Shown piece by piece: positions 1 to 7,205 of a stretch of 30,229 nt of DNA (the stretch's first letter is position 1; every line of letters begins with the position of its first letter). The position numbers were made by a program, and so were the translations under genes. The notes below the pieces were generated by a model. It was not told where the DNA came from. It made no database searches and worked only from the letters and a program-made list of their open reading frames with translations. Origin of the DNA: Firm-04 sp045600205 (lineage in GTDB: Bacteria > Bacillota > Clostridia > Oscillospirales > Ruminococcaceae); contig JAZRXM010000017.1 in NCBI GenBank assembly GCA_045600205.1, positions 1 through 30,229 of the forward strand, written 5' to 3'.

Positions 1-300
1 GACGGAAAATCTTACGATTACGAGGAATACAGTCAGGAAAATGGTGACGAAAAATCTATGATTCGTTACTATTTTGACAACGAGGGGAATCTTTGCTACT
101 GTTCGGAAGTGGGTATTACAGAGGAACCGATTTATGTTCCGATTTCCGTTCGGTTTGAAAAAACAAAAAATGAAGCACATTTCTCGATCCCTTCGGATTA
201 TACCGAAATTACAGAGGAGGAAATGATGGCTGCGCAAATGGCAGGAATGTTCGGCATGATTGGCGAAGCACTCGGCGAACTGGACGATGAAACTGCGTAA
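1..300 (+). CDS. 3' end of an unrecognised protein (partial)
   Basis: The frame is open from base 1, so the start lies upstream of the window; the visible 99 codons end at TAA 298-300. The visible part is acidic, with a likely beta-rich middle and a Met-rich C-terminal helix containing EEEMMAAQMAGMFGMIGEAL. I do not recognise a family. The last codons overlap the start of the following metallophosphoesterase by 14 bases, so the two are probably cotranscribed. An ATG at position 58 exists in frame, but nothing marks it as the true start. Confidence 0.6.
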   Translation, partial: DGKSYDYEEYSQENGDEKSMIRYYFDNEGNLCYCSEVGITEEPIYVPISVRFEKTKNEAHFSIPSDYTEITEEEMMAAQMAGMFGMIGEALGELDDETA

Positions 301-1129
301 ATTCAAGAAAAAGCATCTTTTCTGGCTGATACCGCTGCTGTTGTTTCTCGGCTGGTTTTGTCATTGGTCGAATAACAGCATACAAACCTCGTGCTATACC
401 TATGAAAGTGAGCAGGTGCCGCAGGGCTTTGACGGGTTCCGTATCGTGCAGCTTTCCGATCTGCATAACAAGAAGTACGCAAAGGAAAATAAGCAGCTTC
501 TGGACAAAATCATTGCTCTGGAACCGGATTTGCTCGTGCTGACGGGCGATATGGTGGACGGCTTTTCACACACGGATTATGATAAGGCATTGCAGCTGTT
601 GGAGCAGCTTCCGCAAATTGCCCCTTGTTACTACGTCACGGGAAACCATGAAGAACGCCTCAAAACACGAGGATTACCTGCATTTCATGAGAAAATACAG
701 GCACTCGGCATTACGATTCTGTCTGAGGATATGGTGTCACTGACTGCGGAATCCGGCGATGAAATTGCGCTGCTTGGCTTTGCGGATGGCAAACTGTTTT
801 CTCCGCACCTGAACGAAATCATGGCGGCGGAGGAGCAATCCAAGCTGCACATCTTGCTGGCGCATGAGCCGCAATTGCTGGAAGACTACGCGGCAACGGG
901 CGTGGATATTGTATTTTCCGGACACGCGCACGGCGGGCAGTTTCGCATTCCGCTGACGCATCAGGGCATCTATGCCCCTGACCAACACCTGTTTCCAAAA
1001 CTGACAGAGGGCGTCCATACGGCACAAAATACCACTATGTTTATTAGTCGCGGGCTTGGCAACAGTTCATTTCCGCTGCGATTGTGCAACCGCCCTGAAT
1101 TGGTCTGTGTGACCTTGCGGCACATATGA
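287..1129 (+). CDS. Membrane-anchored metallophosphoesterase (YkuE/YaeI-like)
   Basis: A 280-residue calcineurin-like phosphoesterase. A basic N terminus and one hydrophobic segment (about residues 10-25) anchor it so that the catalytic domain is probably outside the cytoplasm. The metal-binding motifs appear in family order: QLSDLHN (DxH), LTGDMVDG (GDxxD), TGNHEE (GNHE), LLAHEP and FSGHAHGGQ (GHxH). This pattern is typical of the YkuE/YaeI group; YaeI-type enzymes have been linked to lipid A or phospholipid pyrophosphates, but the substrate here is unknown. The ATG at 287 was preferred over an in-frame TTG at 260 because it begins the basic signal-anchor directly. The ribosome site is weak, which fits translational coupling with the overlapping upstream gene. 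A terminator follows. Confidence 0.85.
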   Translation: MKLRKFKKKHLFWLIPLLLFLGWFCHWSNNSIQTSCYTYESEQVPQGFDGFRIVQLSDLHNKKYAKENKQLLDKIIALEPDLLVLTGDMVDGFSHTDYDKALQLLEQLPQIAPCYYVTGNHEERLKTRGLPAFHEKIQALGITILSEDMVSLTAESGDEIALLGFADGKLFSPHLNEIMAAEEQSKLHILLAHEPQLLEDYAATGVDIVFSGHAHGGQFRIPLTHQGIYAPDQHLFPKLTEGVHTAQNTTMFISRGLGNSSFPLRLCNRPELVCVTLRHI

Positions 1130-1140
1130 AATCAACAAAA

Positions 1141-1174
1141 AAGCCGATGCATTTTGCGCATCGGCTTGATTTTT
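1141..1174 (+). terminator. Bidirectional intrinsic terminator
   Basis: A 10-bp perfect stem (1141-1150 with 1158-1167) and 7-base loop are followed by GATTTTT. An A-run precedes it, so it could also end the minus-strand gene at 1194-1724 that converges on it. Confidence 0.85.
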
Positions 1175-1193
1175 GAAAAGAAATGTGGTATAA

Positions 1194-1724
1194 TCATGGA
1201 GTGGTCTTGTGGTCGTCTGTTGCGATTTGTACCACAGGCTGCTTGCGCGGTCTGCGGAGAAATTTGCAAAGCAGCAGCACAAGAATCAGCAGAAGCGGCA
1301 AACAGGTCAGCAAAATGCCGAGCAGCAGCAGAATTCCTGTGTTTTCGAAGTCCACGATTCGGATATCGGGGAATTGCGGGTCGTAGTACATGGTCAGCTT
1401 TTTCCCAACGGATAGGTTGAATTTCAAGGCGTTTGCCCTTGTTTTCCCAAGAAGGATCTCCTGTGCCACGGATTTGTCGTTCAAATCTGCTTTTTCCAGT
1501 GTGACAATGTTCCAAAGCGGATTGTGTTCCTGTGGTCTGATCTCCACGATGCGGACGGTGACTGCGGTATAATTTTTCTTTGCCGCGTTCAGGTCGGAGG
1601 TAAGCATTCCGTTCAGAATCAGCATCCATCCGCCGTAAAGGATGGACAGAATCAGCAGGAGAATGCCGAGCAATTTTCCAATGCGCGGTAAAAGCTTTTC
1701 ATTGCCGGAGTTGGAACGGTTCAT
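1194..1724 (-). CDS. DUF3592-like two-helix membrane protein
   Basis: A 176-residue protein with a transmembrane helix near residues 15-35, an extracytoplasmic domain of about 90 residues, and a very hydrophobic second helix followed by a basic tail. The middle domain ends with VGKKLTMYYDPQFPD, resembling the YYDPxNP signature of DUF3592 proteins. Function is unknown. The ATG at 1724 has AAAGG 8 bases upstream; a GTG three codons earlier lies within the ribosome-site region and is less likely. It is transcribed alone from a minus-strand promoter at 1787-1815, divergent from the lipoprotein at 1866. Confidence 0.7.
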   Translation of the reverse strand: MNRSNSGNEKLLPRIGKLLGILLLILSILYGGWMLILNGMLTSDLNAAKKNYTAVTVRIVEIRPQEHNPLWNIVTLEKADLNDKSVAQEILLGKTRANALKFNLSVGKKLTMYYDPQFPDIRIVDFENTGILLLLGILLTCLPLLLILVLLLCKFLRRPRKQPVVQIATDDHKTTP

Positions 1725-1786
1725 GAAATGCACCTTTTCTTTCTTTTGAGTTCCAAATTATGAATGATTTGATTTTCACCCTTGAT

Positions 1787-1815
1787 ATTATAACATAAAC
1801 AGAAAACTTTTGCAA
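1787..1815 (-). promoter_or_regulatory. SigA-type promoter of the DUF3592-like gene
   Basis: On the minus strand, TTGCAA (1810-1815) and TATAAT (1787-1792) are separated by 17 bases, about 60 bases before the start codon at 1724. Confidence 0.65.
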
Positions 1816-1865
1816 GTTTTTTTGTAATGAAGCCGAGAAATTCGTTTTTTGAAGGAGCTTTTCGT

Positions 1866-2291
1866 ATGAAAAAAAACTTTTTTGCTGTTTTTTTCGCCTG
1901 TACATTTTTGTTGACTGCCTGCGATGAGGGGTCAAGCAATTCTGTGCCGCAGGAAATGCAGTATATCAAAACCAGTATGTTCTATGACACGGTGACGGAT
2001 ATGTACAACAATCCCGATCATTATCTCGGCGGCACCTATCATTTTGTCGGAGAGCTTTATTCTATGACCAATGATGCCGGCGATACCTATTACTCGATCT
2101 ACGGCACGGATCCTTCCGATCGGGACTGCGGCATCGGCATTGAGCTGAAATGGGATGATTTTTCGGGCATTGCGGTCGGTGACAGCATCACGGTGGAAGG
2201 CACATTGGATACCGAAACGGAAACCGTGGATGACGTGGAGCGGACTTTTCTGATTTTGCGTCCGACTTTGGTGGAAAAGCGCGATCAATAA
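1866..2291 (+). CDS. Small lipoprotein with an OB-fold-like domain
   Basis: A 141-residue lipoprotein. The ATG at 1866 is preceded by GAAGGAG (1851-1857) and begins a lipoprotein signal ending in lipobox LLTAC. The mature part contains a repeated beta pattern (YHFVGELYSM, then IAVGDSITVEGTLDTETE) typical of small extracellular OB-fold domains such as the tRNA_anti-like group. That assignment is by pattern only, and a ligand cannot be inferred. It precedes the aquaporin gene by 53 bases with no terminator between, so they may share a transcript. I saw no convincing promoter immediately upstream on the plus strand. Confidence 0.7.
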   Translation: MKKNFFAVFFACTFLLTACDEGSSNSVPQEMQYIKTSMFYDTVTDMYNNPDHYLGGTYHFVGELYSMTNDAGDTYYSIYGTDPSDRDCGIGIELKWDDFSGIAVGDSITVEGTLDTETETVDDVERTFLILRPTLVEKRDQ

Positions 2292-2344
2292 GGAAGTAAG
2301 GCGCGGATTGCGCTTTGCAATAAATGAAAATGGAGGAAATCTCA

Positions 2345-3049
2345 ATGGAAAACATCAAAAAGTACATCGCAGAGTTTATCGGAACATTTGCACTGGTCGT
2401 GCTGGGCTGTGGCACCGCAATGCTGGTCGGCTGTGACGTGGCAAACGGCTGCGGCTATCTGCTGACTGCATTTGCCTTTGGTCTGACAATTGTCGGCATG
2501 GCATACTGCATCGGCAACATTTCGGGCTGCCACATCAATCCCGCGGTATCGCTGGGCGTGCTGCTGAGCGGCGGCATGAAATTTTCTGAATTCATCGGCT
2601 ATGTGATTTCCCAGTGTCTTGGTGCTTTTGCCGGATCCGGTATGCTTGCTCTGATCTTCGATCTGGGCAATGTGACCGACAAAACCGGCGGCTACGGCAC
2701 AAACGGTCTGACGGGCGTTGGCGGCAGCGCAGCTGCCGGTCTGCTCGTGGAGATTGTGCTGACGTTCTTCTTCGTGCTGACCATTCTGGGCGTGACCTCG
2801 AAAAAGGCAAATCACGGCAGTTTTGGCGGTGTGGTCATCGGCTTCACCCTGACGCTGGTACACATCCTCGGCATTGGTCTGACGGGTACTTCCGTCAACC
2901 CCGCAAGAAGCTTCGGACCCGCACTGGTCGCTGCTTTCAGCGGCAATTCTGACCCGATGGGCAGCCTGTTGGTATTCATTGTCGGTCCGCTGATTGGCGC
3001 GGCAATCGCTTCCTTTACCTACCAGTTCCTTGAATCTGCAAAGAAATAA
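2345..3049 (+). CDS. aqpZ: Aquaporin Z-type water channel
   Basis: A 234-residue MIP-family channel with six membrane helices and both half-helix motifs, CHINPAVSLG and TSVNPARSFGP. Residues around the pore match the water-selective AqpZ pattern rather than glycerol facilitators: Phe in TAFAFGLTI, His in TLVHILGIG, Thr in TGTSVNPA and Arg in NPARS. It therefore most likely passes water across the cytoplasmic membrane. The ATG at 2345 was chosen because GGAGG at 2332-2336 sits 8 bases upstream; an in-frame ATG at 2324 would place that site inside the gene. A strong hairpin terminator follows. Confidence 0.92.
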   Translation: MENIKKYIAEFIGTFALVVLGCGTAMLVGCDVANGCGYLLTAFAFGLTIVGMAYCIGNISGCHINPAVSLGVLLSGGMKFSEFIGYVISQCLGAFAGSGMLALIFDLGNVTDKTGGYGTNGLTGVGGSAAAGLLVEIVLTFFFVLTILGVTSKKANHGSFGGVVIGFTLTLVHILGIGLTGTSVNPARSFGPALVAAFSGNSDPMGSLLVFIVGPLIGAAIASFTYQFLESAKK

Positions 3050-3064
3050 TCGTCACTGATATGA

Positions 3065-3105
3065 AACACTCCGTTCAACTTTTGTGTTGGACGGAGTGTT
3101 TTTTT
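3065..3105 (+). terminator. Intrinsic terminator after aqpZ
   Basis: The stem AACACTCCGT/ACGGAGTGTT, extended inward by CAAC/GTTG, ends in a run of T through 3105. It also lies just beyond the 3' end of the minus-strand ABC operon, but its T-run on that strand is poor. Confidence 0.85.
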
Positions 3106-3136
3106 CTGGCACGAAATTCAAATGTTGCACAGACAA

Positions 3137-4345
3137 TTAATACGCACTGGCATCGGCGGAGGGCGCGAAAATTTGATTTGCCTGTTCTGCGGTCAACTCA
3201 ATACCGAAGATGTCTTTGTAGTATTTCTGCGTTTCTGCTGTGATATCAATGTCCTCAAACAGGTCGGGATATGCGGCTTTTGCGAGCCACAACAGCGTTA
3301 CGGGTGTGTCAATGCCTGCCGTATAGCTGCGGTACATTCCGAGCGGCATTTTGTATACACGCTGATTTTTCACAGCGTTCACGGCACTCCAATCGTAGTT
3401 TCCGATCTTGTTTTCGTAGAGATCAGCAGGTGTTGCGGTCGTGTAGTTGGTCACGAAAATGATGTCGGGATTCCATGCGTAAATCTGTTCCATGCTGACA
3501 GCGGCGGAATTTTTGTTTTCCATTCCCGCACCCACGTTTTTCGCACCGATGGCATCTGCCCAGAATTGTCCGAAGAAGTGCTTGCCCGAAGTCGTGATGT
3601 TCGCATCACTGTACTGGAATAGGAAAAATACGTTTTTGCGTTGTTCCTCTGTCAGATTTGCGGCGCGCTCATGGATGAGATCACGCATTTTCAGGCTATA
3701 TTCGTCACAGAGCGCAGATTTTTCATTTTCGGGGAAAATCTGTCCGAGGAGCGCGATCCAGTTATGCAGCGTTTCGACCGCATCGTAATCCCATTTGCTT
3801 GCGGATATCGCAACCGCAGGAATACCTGAATTCATCAGTGCCTCTGTGTTTTCCGTGGAGTCCGCACTGTAAAAAACAACATCGGGGTCCAGCGCGATCA
3901 GTTCTTCCAAGTTGATGCTTGTACCGTCAATAAATCCTGTATCAGCGTGCAAAATCTCAGGATATAATTCGCCGAGCAGGCTGTTTTTGGCTGCTGCCAT
4001 ACTTTGCTGCGGCATGGCTACGATTTTTTCTGCGCTGTCAAAAAAGACGCTCAGCACCGAGGGCAGGGGATAGATATTGCCGACTGCGATGCGGTGAATT
4101 TCGCGTGGAAGCGTGACTTCATTGCCTGCGTGATCAATAATGGTTATGGTGTTCGCAGAAACGTCAGGTGCAGAACCGCTTTCGGGGGCTTGGGTCTCCG
4201 CAGGCGCAGTGGATGTCTTAGAGGTGACTTCGGCATCACGGGTGCCTGAGGATGCGGTGTTGTCGTTTGCGCAGCCCGTTGCGGATAGCGCAAAGCACGC
4301 AGCCGCGAGCAAGGCGGTCAGTTGCTTTCGTTTGCGTAAATACAT
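3137..4345 (-). CDS. ABC transporter substrate-binding lipoprotein, iron/metal-chelate (FepB/BtuF) type
   Basis: A 402-residue periplasmic-binding-type lipoprotein. The signal peptide ends in lipobox LSATGC, followed by a Ser/Thr/Ala-rich linker. The core has the class III binding-protein layout: ITIIDHAGNEVTLP as first strand, EELIALDPDVVFYSA at the end of lobe 1, a long linking helix, and AWNPDIIFVTNY with AVKNQRVYKMP in lobe 2. These are hallmarks of siderophore, heme, cobalamin or metal-chelate carriers. The ATG at 4345 follows a GAAGGA site; an in-frame ATG at 4366 lies within the hairpin at 4363-4380. It is the last gene of the operon starting at 6455. The substrate cannot be read from the sequence; metal supply is inferred from the HydS-like first gene. 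Confidence 0.85.
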   Translation of the reverse strand: MYLRKRKQLTALLAAACFALSATGCANDNTASSGTRDAEVTSKTSTAPAETQAPESGSAPDVSANTITIIDHAGNEVTLPREIHRIAVGNIYPLPSVLSVFFDSAEKIVAMPQQSMAAAKNSLLGELYPEILHADTGFIDGTSINLEELIALDPDVVFYSADSTENTEALMNSGIPAVAISASKWDYDAVETLHNWIALLGQIFPENEKSALCDEYSLKMRDLIHERAANLTEEQRKNVFFLFQYSDANITTSGKHFFGQFWADAIGAKNVGAGMENKNSAAVSMEQIYAWNPDIIFVTNYTTATPADLYENKIGNYDWSAVNAVKNQRVYKMPLGMYRSYTAGIDTPVTLLWLAKAAYPDLFEDIDITAETQKYYKDIFGIELTAEQANQIFAPSADASAY

Positions 4346-4362
4346 GAAAAATCCTTCTTTCT

Positions 4363-4380
4363 GCATACATTCGTGTATGC
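4363..4380 (-). other. Perfect hairpin between ATPase and binding-protein genes
   Basis: GCATACA and TGTATGC form a 7-bp perfect stem with a 4-base loop (CGAA on the minus strand) in the 43-base gap, about 10 bases before the ribosome site of the binding protein. There is no T-run, so it is not a terminator. It may stabilise or mark a processing point of the downstream message. Confidence 0.55.
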
Positions 4381-4388
4381 GTGATATC

Positions 4389-5189
4389 TCAGGGGGCGGA
4401 GTCGTTGGTCAGGGCAATCGGGAGGATGCTTTGCAGAAGATCGCCTTGTACGGGAATCTCAGCAATTGCGGTTTCCACACCAAATGCCGCACGAATCTGC
4501 TCCTGTGTAACGATTTTTTGCGTATCTCCGAATATTGCTGTGCCGTCCCCGCGAAGCATCAGGGCTTTGTTTGCGTGACGCAGTGCGTGGTCAGGGTAAT
4601 GCGTGTTGAAGATACATACCATGCCAGATTTTGTCAGCTCCGACATGGTTTTCAGTACAATGAGCTGGTTGCGGAAGTCCAGATTGGATTCCGGCTCATC
4701 CAGAATCAGAATTTGCGGTTTTGCGGCAAGTGCGCGGGCAATCAGTACCATCTGCAATTCGCCGCCGCTGATTTGACTGCACGATTTTCCACGCAGTTTC
4801 TCAATTCCGAGGCGACACATCAAATCGCTGACAACAGTATAGTCTTCCTGTTTGGGCTGCGAAAATACGCCCAGATGACTGTTTCTGCCGAGTAAAATCG
4901 CGTCCTCCACGCGGCTTGCGGAGGTAAAATGTTTTGCCTGCGGGACATATGCGATTTTTTGCCAGAGTGTACGGGTCGGGATTTGCCGCAGCGGTTTGCC
5001 ATCCAGCAGTGTATCGCCGTGCGTCCATTTCAGAAAACCAAGTAAACAGCGTAAAAGCGTAGTTTTTCCTGCACCATTTGCGCCGAGCACCGCAATCAGG
5101 TCACCGCCTTCCGCACATAGCGAAATATCTCGTAAAATCGTGCGTCCGTCAGCGTAGGCAAAGGAGCAGTTTTGAATTTCCAGCTTCAT
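4389..5189 (-). CDS. ABC transporter ATP-binding protein (FecE/BtuD type)
   Basis: A 266-residue ATPase with Walker A GANGAGKTT, signature ISGGELQ, Walker B LILDEPESNLD and switch histidine FNTHYPDHA, all in usual positions. It powers import together with the FecCD permease and the binding lipoprotein encoded on either side. The start at 5189 was chosen because GGAGG lies 9 bases upstream and the ATG overlaps the permease stop in an ATGA arrangement, meaning translational coupling. The residue after Walker B is the usual Asp, and nothing appears inactivated. Confidence 0.9.
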   Translation of the reverse strand: MKLEIQNCSFAYADGRTILRDISLCAEGGDLIAVLGANGAGKTTLLRCLLGFLKWTHGDTLLDGKPLRQIPTRTLWQKIAYVPQAKHFTSASRVEDAILLGRNSHLGVFSQPKQEDYTVVSDLMCRLGIEKLRGKSCSQISGGELQMVLIARALAAKPQILILDEPESNLDFRNQLIVLKTMSELTKSGMVCIFNTHYPDHALRHANKALMLRGDGTAIFGDTQKIVTQEQIRAAFGVETAIAEIPVQGDLLQSILPIALTNDSAP

Positions 5190-6193
5190 AGCTTCCAACC
5201 TCCGCTTCTGCGCATCAGAATGATGAAAAATGGTGCGCCGATGATTGCCGTCAGGATTGAAATTGGCAGTTCTGCTGCGGAAATGCTTCGCGCAAGGGTA
5301 TCCACAATGACCAGAAACGCCGCACCGATGCTTAACGATGCAGGAATCAGCGCACGATGGTCAGTCCCGAATGCCATGCGGCAGAGGTGCGGAATAATCA
5401 GTCCGACCCAGCCGACCTGTCCGCACATGGATACGCAGGATGCCGCACAGGCGGTCGTGCAAAGTACAGTGACGCCGCGCAGCAGTCGCAAGTTGGTGCC
5501 GAGGGATTGCGCTTCATCGTCGGATAGGGGCAGTACGTTGAGCTTCCAACGCAGAAGATATAATACGAGAATGCCCAAAAGAATCGCAGGTGCGCCGAAT
5601 TTGAGAGAATGATATCCTGCGCCGCTCAGGCTGCCCATCAGCCAATAGGTGATTGCTGGTAGTTTGGATTCCGTATCTGCGGCGTATTTGACCAGCGACA
5701 GCAGCGCATTGAACAGCGAGCCGATCATGATGCCTGAAAGGACGACCGTTTGCATGGCGGATTTACCAGTACCTGCTGCTGCACCCCAAGTCAGTGCGAC
5801 CGCTACCAGTCCGAATGCAAATGCCGTCAGTTGAATGCCGACAAGTTTCATTCCGAGTAAAAGTCCGAGTGCCGCACCAAATGACGTACCCGATGCGATA
5901 CCGATGGTGTCAGGCGTAGCAAGCGGGTTTGCAAACAGGCTTTGCAAGGCGCATCCCGATACGGAAAGTCCTGCGCCGACCAGAGCGGCAAGCAAGATCC
6001 GCGGCAGGCGAATGTTGCACACTACAATGGATATATTCGTATCTGTGCTGTTTCCGAATAACGCGGAAAATACTTCACGCGGCGAATAGCTGATTCTGCC
6101 GATGCACAACGCCGCGATACAGACAAGCGGCGGCAGGAGAATCAGCAAAATTTTGACTATAGGGCGAAGTGGCGTGCTTTTAGTTTGATGCAT
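5186..6193 (-). CDS. FecCD-family ABC transporter permease
   Basis: A 335-residue protein with about ten hydrophobic segments and the FecCD landmarks: a first periplasmic stretch ISYSPREVFSALFG, RLPRILLAALVGAGLSVSG, QSLFANPLATPDTIGI, and GQVGWVGLIIPHLCRMAFG near the coupling helix. These define transporters of iron-siderophore, heme, cobalamin or similar metal complexes; two copies would form the channel. The ATG at 6193 overlaps the end of the HydS-like gene by 14 bases, with AAAGGCGG just upstream. It is coupled to the ATPase at its 3' end. Confidence 0.9.
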   Translation of the reverse strand: MHQTKSTPLRPIVKILLILLPPLVCIAALCIGRISYSPREVFSALFGNSTDTNISIVVCNIRLPRILLAALVGAGLSVSGCALQSLFANPLATPDTIGIASGTSFGAALGLLLGMKLVGIQLTAFAFGLVAVALTWGAAAGTGKSAMQTVVLSGIMIGSLFNALLSLVKYAADTESKLPAITYWLMGSLSGAGYHSLKFGAPAILLGILVLYLLRWKLNVLPLSDDEAQSLGTNLRLLRGVTVLCTTACAASCVSMCGQVGWVGLIIPHLCRMAFGTDHRALIPASLSIGAAFLVIVDTLARSISAAELPISILTAIIGAPFFIILMRRSGGWKL

Positions 6194-6455
6194 TGCTGTC
6201 CGCCTTTGTAATTACGCCTGAATACGCGGTTTTTGCAGATATTCCTGCGAGCCTGCCGATTTTTCCAGACAGTGCTGAAATAACATCCTGTGGCGCGTCA
6301 ATTGCCACGCTGATGATGTTGATGTCTTTTTGCGGATAGGGCAGACCCATACGACCGATGATGTAGCTGCCGTAATCGTGCAGCAAGGCGTTGAGTGCCG
6401 TGACGGAATCGGGGTTTTCCACGATAATACCGATGATTGCGACTCTTGTTTCCAT
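6180..6455 (-). CDS. TM1266/HydS-like putative iron-only hydrogenase system regulator
   Basis: A 91-residue cytosolic protein beginning METRVAIIGIIVENPDSV and containing YIIGRMGLPY, ISVAIDAPQDVISALSGK and a conserved Gly-rich end. This pattern is that of the TM1266 family (TIGR03959), a small ACT/NikR-C-like domain protein found in organisms with [FeFe]-hydrogenase maturases and proposed, not shown, to regulate that system. The start at 6455 has AGGAGG (6462-6467) 6 bases upstream. An upstream in-frame extension would run through the hairpin of the leader and is rejected. It is the first gene of an operon with the FecCD-type ABC transporter, whose start it overlaps, tying the transporter to iron or hydrogenase metabolism by inference. 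Confidence 0.82.
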   Translation of the reverse strand: METRVAIIGIIVENPDSVTALNALLHDYGSYIIGRMGLPYPQKDINIISVAIDAPQDVISALSGKIGRLAGISAKTAYSGVITKADSNASN

Positions 6456-6477
6456 AAGTTTCCTCCTGAAAAATGAC

Positions 6478-6561
6478 ACGGCTGTACCTACATAGATACA
6501 GCCGTTACTTGTTGATTTCGGTTGCAGCTTTCGCCTCAAAACGTATTTTTGGCGGCAGGCT
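6478..6561 (-). promoter_or_regulatory. Structured 5' leader of the HydS-ABC operon (possible attenuator or riboswitch)
   Basis: About 105 bases separate the predicted transcription start (about 6561) from the ATG. On the minus strand there is a hairpin from CGCCAAAA (6547-6554) and UUUUGAGGCG (6532-6541), then a strong 9-bp hairpin ACGGCUGUA/UACAGCCGU (6478-6505) followed by GUCAUUUUUC just before the ribosome site. The segment GCAACCG (6519-6525) could pair with the left arm of the second hairpin in 6 of 7 positions, an antiterminator-like arrangement. I do not match it to a known riboswitch class. Confidence 0.5.
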
Positions 6562-6567
6562 TATTAC

Positions 6568-6596
6568 AGTATACCGCAAAAACAGGGGAATGTCAA
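6568..6596 (-). promoter_or_regulatory. Consensus SigA promoter of the HydS-ABC operon
   Basis: On the minus strand, TTGACA (6591-6596) and TATACT (6568-6573) are separated by exactly 17 bases. It lies directly downstream of the terminator for the preceding small gene. Confidence 0.9.
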
Positions 6597-6612
6597 GAGC
6601 GGACACAAAAAA

Positions 6613-6642
6613 GCGAACCCCTGCCGCAGAACAAGGGTTCGT
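6613..6642 (-). terminator. Intrinsic terminator of the small double-CxxC gene
   Basis: CGAACCC (6614-6620) pairs with GGGTTCG (6635-6641); read on the minus strand the stem is followed by CTTTTTTG. It isolates the small gene from the HydS operon promoter. Confidence 0.85.
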
Positions 6643-6647
6643 AATTA

Positions 6648-6794
6648 TTACTTTGCAGGCGGTTTGTCAGGGAATGGCGGTGTCACGCGTTTGCTGTTCA
6701 TACATTCCGCGCAAGGGGGTGTCAACCCGTTTTCAACCATTCCCAGACGATAGGGGCATTTGATACATTTCAGTGCATGGATTTCTTTTTTCAT
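6648..6794 (-). CDS. Small double-CxxC (zinc-ribbon-like) protein
   Basis: A 48-residue protein with two CxxC pairs, LKCIKCPY and PPCAECM, about 20 residues apart, followed by a Pro/Lys-rich tail. This is enough to bind one zinc or iron ion in a knuckle or rubredoxin-like arrangement, but no family is recognised. The ATG at 6794 has AGAGGTG 7 bases upstream; an in-frame ATG at 6833 has only a weak site. The gene has its own consensus promoter with a palindrome just upstream and its own terminator, so it is a genuine single-gene unit. It might be a metal-responsive small protein given the neighbouring metal transporter, but that is only context. Confidence 0.65.
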   Translation of the reverse strand: MKKEIHALKCIKCPYRLGMVENGLTPPCAECMNSKRVTPPFPDKPPAK

Positions 6795-6908
6795 GCGTTT
6801 CACCTCTTTATTCGCGTTTCGTTGCGGTGACATCTTCCACTTGATGGAGAACGTGGGCGATGTCTGTGTTTGATCTTTCTGAGCGGGATATCTGTTTCTT
6901 ATGGCTTT

Positions 6909-6937
6909 ATTATAACAAATATTTTCTACAATGTCAA
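6909..6937 (-). promoter_or_regulatory. Consensus SigA promoter of the small double-CxxC gene
   Basis: On the minus strand, TTGACA (6932-6937) and TATAAT (6909-6914) have a 17-base spacer. The leader to the ATG at 6794 is about 105 bases and contains a modest CCAC/GTGG hairpin. Confidence 0.88.
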
Positions 6938-6945
6938 TAGAATAT

Positions 6946-6962
6946 ATACAAATCGTTTGTAT
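6946..6962. promoter_or_regulatory. 17-bp palindrome upstream of the -35 (candidate operator)
   Basis: ATACAAA-TCG-TTTGTAT is a perfect inverted repeat ending 8 bases from the TTGACA of the small-gene promoter. Its size and placement fit a dimeric regulator site, probably an activator or upstream repressor. The regulator is not identified; it does not match Fur, PerR or Zur consensus well. Confidence 0.55.
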
Positions 6963-7205
6963 TTACAAATTTGCCTGAATGTGATTGGTCAGTATGCCGT
7001 GGTATAGCTTGCTTTACTGAGTGCGCTGACAAAGGATTTGTTCTACGGTCGTATTGAGCATTCCAGTGAACCAGATATGAAGTTGAATTCGTTTATTTTG
7101 ATTTGAATTATTCTTGCAGTAGCAGTACCTGCAATGTGAAGGAAGTGTTGTTCATTGGATAATCTATATTCCGTATCGCTTTTCCAAGGATAAAGGGGCG
7201 GGAAA

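Noticed and set aside
1132..1629. 165-codon minus-strand open frame overlapping the DUF3592-like gene
   Set aside because: It is out of frame with the membrane protein that has a good ribosome site and promoter, and it runs through the terminator at 1141-1174.
2342..2863. 173-codon minus-strand open frame opposite aqpZ
   Set aside because: It is antisense to a clear aquaporin, with His/Gln/Ala-rich composition typical of a shadow frame and no ribosome site.
7021..7105. Short peptide-like run (LTKDLFYGRIEHSSEPDMKL) in the gap before the GtrA gene
   Set aside because: It follows an in-frame TAG, lacks a start and ribosome site, is only about 28 codons long and matches nothing I recognise. It may be a decayed gene but the evidence is too thin for a feature.
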